From NCBI GenBank assembly GCA_958296225.1, contig OY282456.1, positions 2,046,001 through 2,110,000 on the forward strand: 64,000 bases of DNA, written 5' to 3'. The notes beneath the pieces are model-generated. The model worked only from the letters and a program-made list of their open reading frames with translations, made no database searches and was not told the DNA's origin. This DNA comes from an uncultured Dehalococcoidia bacterium (GTDB taxonomy: Bacteria > Chloroflexota > Dehalococcoidia > Lucifugimonadales > UBA3495). Positions 16,610 to 25,196 of the stretch are shown piece by piece; positions within the stretch are counted from its first letter, which is position 1; each line of letters starts with the position of its first letter. Both the position numbers and the translations under genes were made by a program.

Positions 16610-16733
16610 CGGAAGGCGACGCCCTGGCCCGGCGGCCCCGCCAAATTGACAAACGGCTGGTTCCCACCATAATAAAACAACCTCAGCAGCAACCGCGCCC
16701 GGAACTACGCCGGAATCAGATCGGAATCAGCTT

Positions 16734-17642
16734 ATGACCGCCGCCCGCCCTCTCCGCGTCCCTACCGAAGCCCAGATTAGACGGGCTTTCAACAGCTACC
16801 CGAGCCCGCCCAAAGAGCTCAGCCGGTTTATGACCGCCATCTACCCGGTGGTTGACGACGTGTTCATCACCTACACCATTGCCACTGCCGTCGCGCAAAT
16901 TGCCAGCATGGGGCCGGCCCGCAAAATCAAGCATCTGGACATCCTGCTGGGTGAAGTCAATTTCCCGCCGTCGGTAGCCCGCGAGATAAACCGGACTATT
17001 GACCTGGTGGTGGTGCCGCCCGGATATACCCGGGCCGCCGAACGACTGCTGCCGCCTCTGGAGAACCTGGCCGGCGCGCTGACGGAACCCGACGCCGCCC
17101 TGCCGCGCCAAACCTACCGGGAGGTAATGCAGTCCTTTGAGACCATCCGGGCGGATTTTGTGAAGTACGTTAGCAACGGGTTTGTCGGTTTCACCGTTGC
17201 GCATGAGTCCTGGCGGGAACGCTTTTTGCGGAGCGCCGTTGAGAAAATCCCCGAGCGCATCCGCAATATTGACAAAATCGCCGCCATCTGCGACTCCGTT
17301 TTGCAGGCCCCGGCAACGTGGCAGGAACCGGCCGTTACCCCGATGCGGCTGGTGGCGATCCTCAATGCGTCAAAAGCCCGCGACGACGAAGCGCAGCAGC
17401 TGGTTGACGACGGCGCAACCCTCAGCGCGGCGCGGGCCTTTCTGACCATTATTGACGAGCTGATTATTGACCACTGCGAGCGGGATATGAAAGCCGGCCC
17501 CCCACCGTCTCAGACCGCCGCTTTCTGGCAGCAGGTTCTGGACATTGTTGGGCGTAACAGTTCAGAGTTGCGGGGGAGCGGGCAACTGCCGGCCGGCGGC
17601 GAGGGCGCGGACGCCCCGGGCCCGCCGGGCGCCGAGGATTGA
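16734..17642 (+). CDS. Hypothetical protein, 302 aa
   Basis: A soluble, mainly helical protein without a signal peptide. No catalytic motif is recognised. The C-terminus is Gly/Pro-rich (GSGQLPAGGEGADAPGPPGAED) and likely disordered. It is transcribed away from the DUF1501 gene and ends in a convergent arrangement with the secreted GLUG protein, separated by a GC-rich hairpin. I considered a regulatory or replication-related role but the sequence gives no support. It is the only gene in its direction between 4.7 and 20.7 kb. Confidence 0.65.
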   Translation: MTAARPLRVPTEAQIRRAFNSYPSPPKELSRFMTAIYPVVDDVFITYTIATAVAQIASMGPARKIKHLDILLGEVNFPPSVAREINRTIDLVVVPPGYTRAAERLLPPLENLAGALTEPDAALPRQTYREVMQSFETIRADFVKYVSNGFVGFTVAHESWRERFLRSAVEKIPERIRNIDKIAAICDSVLQAPATWQEPAVTPMRLVAILNASKARDDEAQQLVDDGATLSAARAFLTIIDELIIDHCERDMKAGPPPSQTAAFWQQVLDIVGRNSSELRGSGQLPAGGEGADAPGPPGAED

Positions 17643-17715
17643 GGCGGGCATCATTCTGACTGACGCCCAGGCGCTGACGTCCACGCGCTGACGTCCGGGC
17701 GCGCCACCGGCTGGC

Positions 17716-17743
17716 GGCCCGCCCGGACTGAGCCGGGCGGGCC
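17716..17743. terminator. GC-rich hairpin between convergent genes
   Basis: An 11-bp perfect stem (GGCCCGCCCGG at 17716-17726 with CCGGGCGGGCC at 17733-17743) and a six-base loop, located between the 3' ends of the 16734 gene and the GLUG gene. Position and stem fit a bidirectional terminator; a U-tract is missing. Confidence 0.55.
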
Positions 17744-17749
17744 GCGCGG

Positions 17750-19873
17750 TCACGGCAGCAGGTAGGCCGCCGCAAAGGGGCCGAAATCGGTTACGCCGGC
17801 GGCGCAGACGCTGCGGGCGGCGGCGTTGTGTTCCGCGCCGGATACGGGCTGCCAAGAGGCGCCATCGTCTGCGGCAGCAGCATACCGCAGCAGCGTCAGC
17901 CGGCGTTCCCCGGCTTCGTCCACCAGGGCCCGGGCTACGGGCAGGCAGACGGTCAGGCCCGAGGCCGGCACATCCTCCGGGGCGGCGATGCTCACGATGG
18001 CTTGCGCCACCCCGCTGCGGCCCAGGTTGTAGCCCGTGGCCGTGCGCGGCAGGCCATAGGCCGACGATACCCGTACCACGCCGTGCGCCGCCAAATCGGC
18101 CGGCACGGTTGGCGTTACGGTTACGCCCCAGCGCGCCCCCGGCTCCGTGACTACCGTCAGCGCCGGCGGGGTGGTGTCGCCAGCCTGCCGGCTGTCCCCG
18201 GTGTCCGTTACCGACACCAGCACGGAGCCGTAGCCGCGGTTGGGGCCGTAATGGGCCAGCGTCGCGCTTTCGTCCGTGCTATTGGCGTCGCCGGCGATGC
18301 TGATTTTCACTGTTTGCCACTGGTTCCAGTTGGCGGCGGTGAAAGTCAGTTCGGCGGGGGACGGGGTTACGTCCGGGTTGTCGCTGCGGATTGTGATTTT
18401 GGAACTGCCGGACGGCGGGCCGGCCAGCCGCACCCGGTAGCTGGCGGTATGGCCTTCCGGCAATGCGATGCGGCGGGCGTCAAACCGGATGTTCAGGTTG
18501 TAGATGATGGGCGCCGCCTCCACTGCCACCGGCTCCCCAGGCGCCACCGGCTCGGGGATGTCCGGGCGCTCGTGTTTCAGCATCGGGTATTCGGAGGCGG
18601 TGCCAAAGTCCCACGGGTCATCGTTGCCGTCAGCATCTCCAGTGTCGGGGTCGCCGTCCACGTCCACGTTCCAGCTGGCGTAGATGCTGGGCGGCGTGCT
18701 GGTAGCGCTGCCGTAGGCGGTGGGCGTTTGCAGTTCGACGGTGGTCTTGCCCTCCGGCGCGTCGTCGTCGCCGTCGTCGTTAATGCCGCTGGTGTCGGTA
18801 TCCCAATAGCTGGCGGACACCATGGCGCCGGCCTGGATGACGCCAATCAGCCCGCCCGTATCGCCGCCGGCGGCGCCCGTAACCGTCCCCGTGGCATAGC
18901 TGGCGGTCACGTTTGACAGATAGGCCAGGCCGGTCAGCCCGCCCGCTGCTGCGCCGCCCCGGTGGGCCGTTACGTCCCCCGTCGCATAAGTGGCCGCCAT
19001 TGCGCTTGCCGGGCCGTCGCCGATAATCAAACCCAACAGGCCACCGACCATGTCCCGTTGCGATAGCCCCGTCCTGGCCGGGGCGGTTGAGTTCACGGTT
19101 ACGTCAACTGCCGCGTAGCTGTTGGCAATGGTGCTGTTGGGAATGTCGAGGTCCGAGCTCAGCGAGCCCGCCAGTCCCCCCACGCGGCTGCTAACCTGGC
19201 CGCTGGCAGTAGTCGTAATCTCGCCCGTGGCCGAGCTGGCCCGCACCGTGCCGGTGATCAGGCCGCCCAGCGCGCCGACGCTAAAGTAATGGTAGGTACT
19301 GCCGCTGTGGGCGTAACTGGCCCTTATGTCCACGTCGGTTAGCGCTACGCCCTCAATAACGCCCCCATCCGCCCAGCCGAACAGCCCCACATCGCCGATG
19401 CCGGTGGAGTTGATGAACAGGTTGGCGATGGTATGCCCGTTGCCCTGGAAAGTGCTGCTGAACCAGGCAGACTCCGTTCCGATGGGCGCCCAGCCGGCGC
19501 CGTCGTTGTAATACGTATCGTCGGTGCGGTCGCCGGCCGTGCCGGTGTCAAAGTCCAGGTCGGCCCGCAGCTCGTAGCCGGTGCAGGTGCCGCCAGGGCA
19601 GCCCATCCGTCCGGCGGCCGAGGTTACACGGTTGGGAAAAGCGGCTACGTAATCGGCGTGGGTAGCATCGCCGTTGCCGTTCAGGTCGTGGCGAATGGCG
19701 TCCAGCTGGGCCAGCGTGGTAATGTCAATCAGGCCGTTGTTATTGGTATCGTAGTCGGCAGTACCTTGGGCGGACGCATCGCCGGCGCCGCCCAACAGGG
19801 CCAGGGCCAGCACGGCCAGCAGCAGCAGCGGAACCACGCCGGCCAATGCGATGCGGGTGCGGCGGCAAAGCAT
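17750..19873 (-). CDS. Secreted surface protein with GLUG-like and Calx-beta-like domains
   Basis: A 707-residue exported protein. Residues 1-37 are a signal peptide (RRTRIALAGVVPLLLLAVLALALL, then AGDASAQG). Residues 39-70 contain a DTNNNGLIDI calcium-binding loop. About 130-400 hold GLUG-type glycine-rich beta repeats (VGLFGWADGG, VGGLAGSLSSD, AGGLTGLAYLS, TGGLIGVIQAG). A domain at about 460-580 resembles Calx-beta modules (EGHTASYRVRLAGPPSGSSK and a VSVTDTGD end). GLUG proteins are usually cell-surface adhesins. Expression is likely governed by the adjacent 16-nt homopolymer: an upstream ATG with a stronger ribosome site reads into this frame only when the tract changes length. Confidence 0.8.
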   Translation of the reverse strand: MLCRRTRIALAGVVPLLLLAVLALALLGGAGDASAQGTADYDTNNNGLIDITTLAQLDAIRHDLNGNGDATHADYVAAFPNRVTSAAGRMGCPGGTCTGYELRADLDFDTGTAGDRTDDTYYNDGAGWAPIGTESAWFSSTFQGNGHTIANLFINSTGIGDVGLFGWADGGVIEGVALTDVDIRASYAHSGSTYHYFSVGALGGLITGTVRASSATGEITTTASGQVSSRVGGLAGSLSSDLDIPNSTIANSYAAVDVTVNSTAPARTGLSQRDMVGGLLGLIIGDGPASAMAATYATGDVTAHRGGAAAGGLTGLAYLSNVTASYATGTVTGAAGGDTGGLIGVIQAGAMVSASYWDTDTSGINDDGDDDAPEGKTTVELQTPTAYGSATSTPPSIYASWNVDVDGDPDTGDADGNDDPWDFGTASEYPMLKHERPDIPEPVAPGEPVAVEAAPIIYNLNIRFDARRIALPEGHTASYRVRLAGPPSGSSKITIRSDNPDVTPSPAELTFTAANWNQWQTVKISIAGDANSTDESATLAHYGPNRGYGSVLVSVTDTGDSRQAGDTTPPALTVVTEPGARWGVTVTPTVPADLAAHGVVRVSSAYGLPRTATGYNLGRSGVAQAIVSIAAPEDVPASGLTVCLPVARALVDEAGERRLTLLRYAAAADDGASWQPVSGAEHNAAARSVCAAGVTDFGPFAAAYLLP

Positions 19874-19938
19874 TATTCCGCCCCCCCCCCCCCCCCGAAC
19901 ATTCGCACGGTGACAGTGTATCTGGGCACAGTTAGCAT
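19873..19938 (-). CDS. Leader frame carrying the homopolymer tract
   Basis: An ATG at 19938 with GGAGGA seven bases upstream opens a 21-codon frame (MLTVPRYTVTVRMF, then five Gly, Ala, Glu). The stop TAA overlaps the ATG of the surface-protein gene (TAATG), so translation may restart there. With 17 (or 14) G instead of 16 the leader fuses in frame with the surface protein. Confidence 0.45.
   Translation of the reverse strand: MLTVPRYTVTVRMFGGGGGAE
19881..19896. repeat. Sixteen-C homopolymer tract (G16 on the coding strand)
   Basis: An uninterrupted run of 16 C between a strong ribosome site/ATG (19938) and the downstream ATG (19873). Runs this long are slippery in replication and typical of phase-variable genes. 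They are also prone to sequencing error. Confidence 0.9.
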
Positions 19939-20716
19939 TGGCGAGTCCTCCAGGCCGCAGTGGGTGCAGGGCAGTATTGATTGATCGCTACACGGCATCG
20001 CGGCGGGTATTTTAGCACAAAGCCGGGGGCCAGGGCTCGGCAGCGTTCTCTTTGCGGCAGCGTTCCGTTGCCGGTGGTTTGGTTATTCCTCTGCGGTGGT
20101 GGGCTGGGTTCATTGGCAATGCTCCTTGCTGGTTCAGGCTATCGGGGTTAGGGTGGCTGTCGGGATGCGGTGTGCGTGCCAGAGGTTACCGGTCATTGTC
20201 AGCCCCACGGCCGGGGGTTTTACGCAAAGTTTTGCTCCGATGGTTCGTGAACTGCGCTTTAAGGCGCAGCCACGCAGCGCGGTGGCAGTCGCTGTTGGCC
20301 GGTTAGACCGTTCTCGCGTAAGCATTGGACGAGGGGTCTCCACGACGCCGGTATGCGATTTTGTGCTGACTGGCCGTTGACGACCGGTTGACCTCTGGCA
20401 GGACTGGGATTCACGTGACAGGTTGCAGTATAGTACCGATGTTCGCAGTTGTCAAAGGGGGGTTGTCAGTGGGCCGTGGCGTTGCAAAGTGCGGGCGGCG
20501 GGTTTTGCGGGCACCGGAGCGGGAACGCTACCCCGTGGGCGCGGTAGCGTTGCAATTTAGGTGGTCGTACCTTGCTGTCATTCCGGCGCAAGCCGGAATC
20601 CACCATATCCCAAACGGACTCAAACCACCTGAAACGGAACGCTACCCCGTGGGCGCCGGCCTCTTGCCATCTGCGGCCCGGCGTGGCAATCTGATTGGCC
20701 GGACTGGTTATTGGTT
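19939..20716. repeat. Long intergenic region with 20-bp direct repeats and a REP-like palindrome
   Basis: About 780 bases without a convincing gene. It holds two copies of a 20-base direct repeat (GAACGCTACCCCGTGGGCGC at 20523-20542 and 20637-20656) flanking a palindrome (ATTCCGGC-GCAA-GCCGGAAT, 20580-20599) of the widespread REP/intergenic type. The pth upstream region and the surface-protein promoter should also lie here. No RNA gene is recognisable. Confidence 0.6.
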
Positions 20717-21340
20717 ATGGAAATGGAAAGGGAAGGACAAACTCGCACCCGGCTGATTGTGGGGCTGGGCAATCCGGGGGCGCGGTATCGGAATACCCGG
20801 CACAACGTGGGGTTCAGCTGCGTTGATTTGCTGGCGGAGCGCTGGGGCATTGCGGTCAATGACCGGCGGCGCACTACGACGCTGGGGCAGGGATACCGGG
20901 ACGGTTTGCCGGTGGCGCTGGCGAAACCGCGAACTTTTATGAACCGGTCGGGGGAGTCGGTGGCTTACTTGCTGGCGCGGTTCGGCGGGCGGCCGGCCGA
21001 CCTGGTGGTGGTGTATGACGAGATGGCGCTGCCGCTGGGCCGGATTCGCCTGCGGGCGCGGGGTTCCGACGCCGGGCACAACGGAATGGCGGACATCATC
21101 CGAACGGTGCGCACCATTGACCTGCCGCGGCTCCGCATCGGCATCGGCGGGCCGGGTACGTCGGGCAGCGTTGACCACGTGCTGGGCCGGTTTTCCGATG
21201 ACGAACGGCCGGCGGTTTTTGCCGCCATCGGGCGCGCCGCCGACGCCGTAGAGTGTTTGCTGGCCGACGGCATTGACATGGCGATGAACCGCTACAATAC
21301 CGACTACAATGCCAACCCCCAGGCGGACGCGCCGGCATGA
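20717..21340 (+). CDS. pth: Peptidyl-tRNA hydrolase
   Basis: A 207-residue enzyme that releases tRNA from peptidyl-tRNAs left by stalled translation. Family motifs are complete: GLGNPG (residues 16-21), catalytic His 29 in TRHNVGF, KPRTFMNRSG, VYDEMALPLGRIRLR-x-G with its Asp, AGHNGM and the C-terminal GRF. The usual length is about 190, so the slightly longer tails are not essential. ATG at 20717 (or 20723) is preferred to the TTG at 20711. The last ATGA overlaps the start of the metallopeptidase gene. It is a conserved housekeeping gene in an otherwise accessory stretch. Confidence 0.95.
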   Translation: MEMEREGQTRTRLIVGLGNPGARYRNTRHNVGFSCVDLLAERWGIAVNDRRRTTTLGQGYRDGLPVALAKPRTFMNRSGESVAYLLARFGGRPADLVVVYDEMALPLGRIRLRARGSDAGHNGMADIIRTVRTIDLPRLRIGIGGPGTSGSVDHVLGRFSDDERPAVFAAIGRAADAVECLLADGIDMAMNRYNTDYNANPQADAPA

Positions 21341-23349
21341 GGGCAGTCCTGACGACCCTCGCGCTGGCGGTATTGCTGTGGGCCGCGCCGGCCTGTCAGC
21401 CGGGCAACCCCGCGCCCGGAGCGTCAAAGGCGGCGTCAGTTGCGCCAGCCGCAAGCCGGCCGCCCGCATCGCCAACGCCGGCGGTGGCCGTGGCGGCGGC
21501 CCCCGCCGGCGCGCCCGGCGTCGCGGCGATGGCCACGATGCCGCCGCGCCGGGTCGAACCGCCGGCCACGGCGATGACCGCCGCCGATTTTCCCGCGCCG
21601 CCGGACCGGGACTTGCTGACGCTGGCGCAGCAGCTGCGGGGCTATGGCGCAACGCCGCCGCCGCCGCCCGCTCCACGCGGCCGGCAGGTGGGCGATGAGA
21701 CGGATTTCTGGACGCTGAACTACCCCCGCCGGGAAATGGTTCGCAAGCGTTTCCGGCTGGCGGCCAAATCCGAGAACGCCTACTGGTGGGTTGAGGATGG
21801 CTTGCGGGTGGCTGATACGGACTTGCAGCGCACGGCGCGGGCGGCGGAAGAGCAGGTTTATCCCCGGGTCAGCGCCGCTTTTGGGGCGATACCGGAGCTG
21901 GGCGGCGGCAACGGCAGTCGGGGGCATATCATCACCGCCCGCATCCCCGGCGTCGGGGGCTATGTCTCCGGGGCCGACCCGTATCCGGCTGCGGTCAGCC
22001 CTTACAGCAACGAGGTTGACGCCATCTATATCAACGCTGAGGTTGCCCCTTTTGGCGAGGAAACGTATCTGCGTATCCTGGCCCACGAGCTGCAGCACGC
22101 CATCCACTGGCACGCCGACCCGTCCGAGGAGACCTGGCTCAACGAAGGGTTGTCGGAGCTGGCCGTTACCGAAGCGGGTTACTCGCCGCCGGGCAGTATG
22201 TTCCGCTACTTGCGCCGGCCGGATGTTTCGCTGGTCAACTGGCCCAATGAGCTGGGCGGCAGCGTGGGACTCAACTACGGGGCGGCGGCGCTGTTCGCCC
22301 ACTACCTGCGGGAGCGTTACGCCGCCGGGAGCGGGCTGCAAGACCTGCTGGCAGAGCAGCAGGACGGCATCGCCGGCGTGGATGCGTTTCTGGAGAGCCG
22401 GGAAGCCGTCGCCGGCGACGGGCAGCCGGCCGGCTTTCATTCGCTGTTTGCCGACTGGATGGTGGCGAATCTGCTGGATTGGGAAGCCGGGGATTACGGT
22501 TACGCCGGCCTGGACGTGGCGGCGGAAATAACGCGGACGCAGCGGGTGGGAGACGCGGGCGCGACGGCGTCGCTGCCACAGTACGGCGTTGATTACGTTG
22601 CAATAACGGACGGGGACGGCGCGGCAACGGTTCACTTTGAAGGCGCGGGCATAACGCCGCTGCTGCCGGTGGACGTGCCGGGCGGTTCCTGCTGGTGGAG
22701 CAACCGGGGGGACTCCATATCGTCCACGCTGACGCGGCGTTTGACCGCGCCGCAGACCGATGCCGATGGCCTGGAGCGGAAGTTGACGTTCCTCCGCTGG
22801 TATGACATTGAAGAGGATTGGGATTATCTGTACGTGGCGGCGTCAACGGACGGGGGCGCTACCTGGGACGCGCTGCCGGCCGACGGCGCTACCGACGCCA
22901 ATCCGCTGGGCAACAGCTACGGGCCCGGCTATACCGGGGCCGGCGACTGGCAGCGGGCAGAGGTATCACTGGCGGATTATGCCGGGCCGGAGACACTGGT
23001 ACGGTTCCACTACGTAACCGACGACGCCATTCATGGCCCCGGGTTCTGCGTCCGGGAGCTGGCCGTGTCGGGCGACGACGGGGAGAGCGGCGACTGGCAG
23101 GCCGACGGGTTCGTGCTGGTCAACAACCGGGTGCGGCAGGATTGGATTGTCTGGGTGATTGGCGACGGGCCGCAGCCGGCGGTGTCGCGGATGTCGCTGC
23201 GCTGGGATGCCGGGCAGCAGCGGTACACGGGAACCGCGCCGGTTCCGGCGGTGGGCGACGGGGGACGGGTGGTAGTGGCCGTGGCGGCGACGGCGCCGGC
23301 TACGATGCAGCCGGGCCGGTATCGGGTGTGGGCGACGGCCGGGAATTAG
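21337..23349 (+). CDS. Exported zinc metallopeptidase (HExxH, immune-inhibitor-A-like C-terminus)
   Basis: A 670-residue exported protein. Residues 1-22 are a signal with AAPAC that could be a lipobox (Cys 20), followed by a Pro/Ala-rich linker. HELQH at 250-254 and NEGLSE at 269-274 form a gluzincin zinc site (His, His, Glu) with catalytic Glu 251. In layout it resembles M30/hyicolysin peptidases (HE-x-QH...WLNEG). From about 445 to 585 the sequence resembles the C-terminal jelly-roll of immune inhibitor A peptidases (LTFLRWYDIEEDWDYLYV; VRFHYVTDDA). It likely cleaves proteins outside the cell. The start overlaps pth; the 3' end overlaps the convergent zinc-finger gene by 50 bases. Confidence 0.8.
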   Translation: MRAVLTTLALAVLLWAAPACQPGNPAPGASKAASVAPAASRPPASPTPAVAVAAAPAGAPGVAAMATMPPRRVEPPATAMTAADFPAPPDRDLLTLAQQLRGYGATPPPPPAPRGRQVGDETDFWTLNYPRREMVRKRFRLAAKSENAYWWVEDGLRVADTDLQRTARAAEEQVYPRVSAAFGAIPELGGGNGSRGHIITARIPGVGGYVSGADPYPAAVSPYSNEVDAIYINAEVAPFGEETYLRILAHELQHAIHWHADPSEETWLNEGLSELAVTEAGYSPPGSMFRYLRRPDVSLVNWPNELGGSVGLNYGAAALFAHYLRERYAAGSGLQDLLAEQQDGIAGVDAFLESREAVAGDGQPAGFHSLFADWMVANLLDWEAGDYGYAGLDVAAEITRTQRVGDAGATASLPQYGVDYVAITDGDGAATVHFEGAGITPLLPVDVPGGSCWWSNRGDSISSTLTRRLTAPQTDADGLERKLTFLRWYDIEEDWDYLYVAASTDGGATWDALPADGATDANPLGNSYGPGYTGAGDWQRAEVSLADYAGPETLVRFHYVTDDAIHGPGFCVRELAVSGDDGESGDWQADGFVLVNNRVRQDWIVWVIGDGPQPAVSRMSLRWDAGQQRYTGTAPVPAVGDGGRVVVAVAATAPATMQPGRYRVWATAGN

Positions 23350-23893
23350 CCGCCGCCGTTTCCAGCAGGTGTTCGGCAAATTCGAGCAATCCGCCGTGGC
23401 GGGCGCAGGCCCAGCATCGCCAACGGACTTGAGGCAAGGATACCTGGAAGGATGCCGCCGCGGCGCAGAAGGGGCAGACGCCGGCCAGTTTGTGCCGTTG
23501 CAGGGACGAGGCGCCGAGAGTCGCCAACGGCGTGAAGGCGGCGACGAGCTGGAGCAGGCGTCCGCGCCGGACGGCGCCGGTCGGGTCGGCGCCCATAGCC
23601 CGGCAGTTGCGCCAGCGGAGTTCGGCAAGCAGGGCGGCCGGCAGAGGGCCGCCGGAATGACCGGAACGCGCCAGCGCCGCGGCCAGGGTGTAGAGGTTCG
23701 GCTCGGATAATGTGGGCAAGTTGGGTATTAAGTCGCCGGCCGCGGCGGATGACAAGCGGGCGAGGAAGTTTTGCAGGCCCGGTTCAGTGTACGGCGGGAA
23801 AACGGTGGCCGGCCACCGGGTTGCGGCGTCGCCGTAGCCGGGGGACAACGCCGCGCTGTCGGTGGGAAAGGGGCTAGAAGAGTTGATGTACAT
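23300..23893 (-). CDS. CHC2-type zinc-finger protein
   Basis: A 197-residue protein. The C-terminal 45 residues read CPFC...WRCWACARHGGLLEFAEHLL, which is the pattern of the CHC2 zinc-binding domain of DNA primases (CPFH...FxCF-x-C-x-x-GGD). The polymerase part of a primase is absent; the first 140 residues are helical and unknown. It may bind nucleic acid, but no partner is nearby. ATG at 23893 (MYINSSSP) is used; the frame extends to 23947. It overlaps the end of the metallopeptidase gene tail to tail. Confidence 0.6.
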   Translation of the reverse strand: MYINSSSPFPTDSAALSPGYGDAATRWPATVFPPYTEPGLQNFLARLSSAAAGDLIPNLPTLSEPNLYTLAAALARSGHSGGPLPAALLAELRWRNCRAMGADPTGAVRRGRLLQLVAAFTPLATLGASSLQRHKLAGVCPFCAAAASFQVSLPQVRWRCWACARHGGLLEFAEHLLETAAANSRPSPTPDTGPAAS

Positions 23894-23981
23894 ACCGGAC
23901 AGGGTAAAGGACGGCAGTCGGAGGCGGCAAGCGCCAAATGTCACCACAATCCCGTCCTCCGGCCGGCGCCGGAATGACGAT

Positions 23982-24938
23982 TCAGAAAGATTCGCCGGTG
24001 GCCCAGGCTTTGATGAGGTGGTGGGCGATGGCGATGGGGCCGGGGACGGTGAGTTCCTCGCTGCTGCCTTCCAGGGCGCGGAGGACTTCGGCGCGGTCGA
24101 ACCAGCGCACGTCGGTCATCTCTTCGTCGTCCATGTGGATGTCAGTGGTGGCGGCTTCGGCGAGGCAGCCAATCATCAGCGAGGAGGGGAAGGGCCACGG
24201 TTGGGAGGAGTGATAGCGGACGTTTTTGACCTGGATGCCGGCTTCTTCCATGACTTCGCGGGCCACGGCTTCTTCGATGGCCTCGCCCTGGTCCATAAAG
24301 CCGGCCAGGGCAGAGTAGGCGCGCATCCGTTGCAGGCGGCCCCGGGACTGTCCCAGCAGGCAACGGTCGCCGGCCACGTCGGCGACGACGGTGATAACCA
24401 CCGGGTCGGTGCGGGGGAAGTGCTGGGCGCGGCAGCTGGGGCATTGCCGCACCTGCCCGCCGCGCTTCTTGTCGGTGGGATGGCCGCAGACGGAGCAGAA
24501 CCCGTGGCGGCTGTGCCAGAACAGCTGCGCCCGCGCCTGGGCGACGATGCCCCCCTCTGCGCCGGGTAGCGTTTCGCCGGCGGCGCGGCAGTCCTCAAAA
24601 TGCCATCCGGTCTGTTCGGCGATGCGACTGGCGACCGGCTCCGACTTGGACAAGTCCACCGCGAAATGGGCAGCGCCGCCCCACATTCCCAGCAGGATGG
24701 GTTCGCGGTCACCGGCGTCCGGGGCGCCGGAGTCCGGCCGGAGCTGCGCGATATTCACCCAGCCCAGGGCCGGCTGCGCGTCGCCGGTCAGCAGCACGTT
24801 CAGGTCGCGGAAGGGCAGGAACTTGCTGCGACTGTCTTGCGCTTGACTCTGAATCCAGTCCTCGTCGCGGCGTTCGCGTTCGCCGCGGTCGAGGGGGTTG
24901 TTGGCGAAGATGTGTGGGGATGGCATTGGCTGGTTCAC
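23982..24938 (-). CDS. nudC: NAD+ diphosphatase (NudC-type Nudix hydrolase)
   Basis: A 318-residue Nudix enzyme that hydrolyses NADH/NAD+ to NMN and AMP and can remove NAD caps from RNA. A Zn ribbon (Cys 148, 151, 166, 169) precedes the Nudix box G(213)FMDQGEAIEEAVAREVMEEAG, and SQPWPFPSS at 245-253 is the NudC-specific substrate motif. The N-terminal domain is present. Two starts (24938, 24926) are possible. Sequence around this start recurs near 27440-27470, downstream of the permease, which shows a segmental duplication. Confidence 0.92.
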   Translation of the reverse strand: MNQPMPSPHIFANNPLDRGERERRDEDWIQSQAQDSRSKFLPFRDLNVLLTGDAQPALGWVNIAQLRPDSGAPDAGDREPILLGMWGGAAHFAVDLSKSEPVASRIAEQTGWHFEDCRAAGETLPGAEGGIVAQARAQLFWHSRHGFCSVCGHPTDKKRGGQVRQCPSCRAQHFPRTDPVVITVVADVAGDRCLLGQSRGRLQRMRAYSALAGFMDQGEAIEEAVAREVMEEAGIQVKNVRYHSSQPWPFPSSLMIGCLAEAATTDIHMDDEEMTDVRWFDRAEVLRALEGSSEELTVPGPIAIAHHLIKAWATGESF

Positions 24939-25058
24939 CTGATTAGCGTGGTCGGGTTAGTGGCCGTTTTGCGGCGGCCTGGCCAGGGCTGGCCAACCTC
25001 CGGGCGGCGGTTCGTTGAAGGGCTGGCCGTGGGTCCTGGCGTTGATACGGCGCTTGTT

Positions 25059-25196
25059 CTAAGCCCGCCATGCGGCGTCTGCCTCGGCGCGGCCCTCGGC
25101 ATACTCTTTCTCATATACCCAATCGCTCAGCCCTGCTTTGAACTCCGCAATGGCTGGGGTGACAAAGCGGTTCACCATGGCCTGATACAGCGACAT
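25059..25196 (-). pseudogene. Stand-alone tail copy of the membrane/charged-tail family, truncated by TAG
   Basis: Forty-five codons (MSLYQAMVNRFVTPAIAEFK...) equal to the C-terminal part of the gene upstream. Its ATG overlaps the stop of that gene (ATGA). The frame continues after a TAG at the position where relatives have Trp (AWRA-stop-NKRR versus EWRAWNQRR) and ends with the family signature PFNEPPPG, so a TGG to TAG change has shortened it. Confidence 0.6.

Noticed and set aside
19939..20710. Small open frames upstream of pth (for example 20052-20306)
   Set aside because: No ribosome site, no protein-like composition; region better explained as an intergenic area with repeats.
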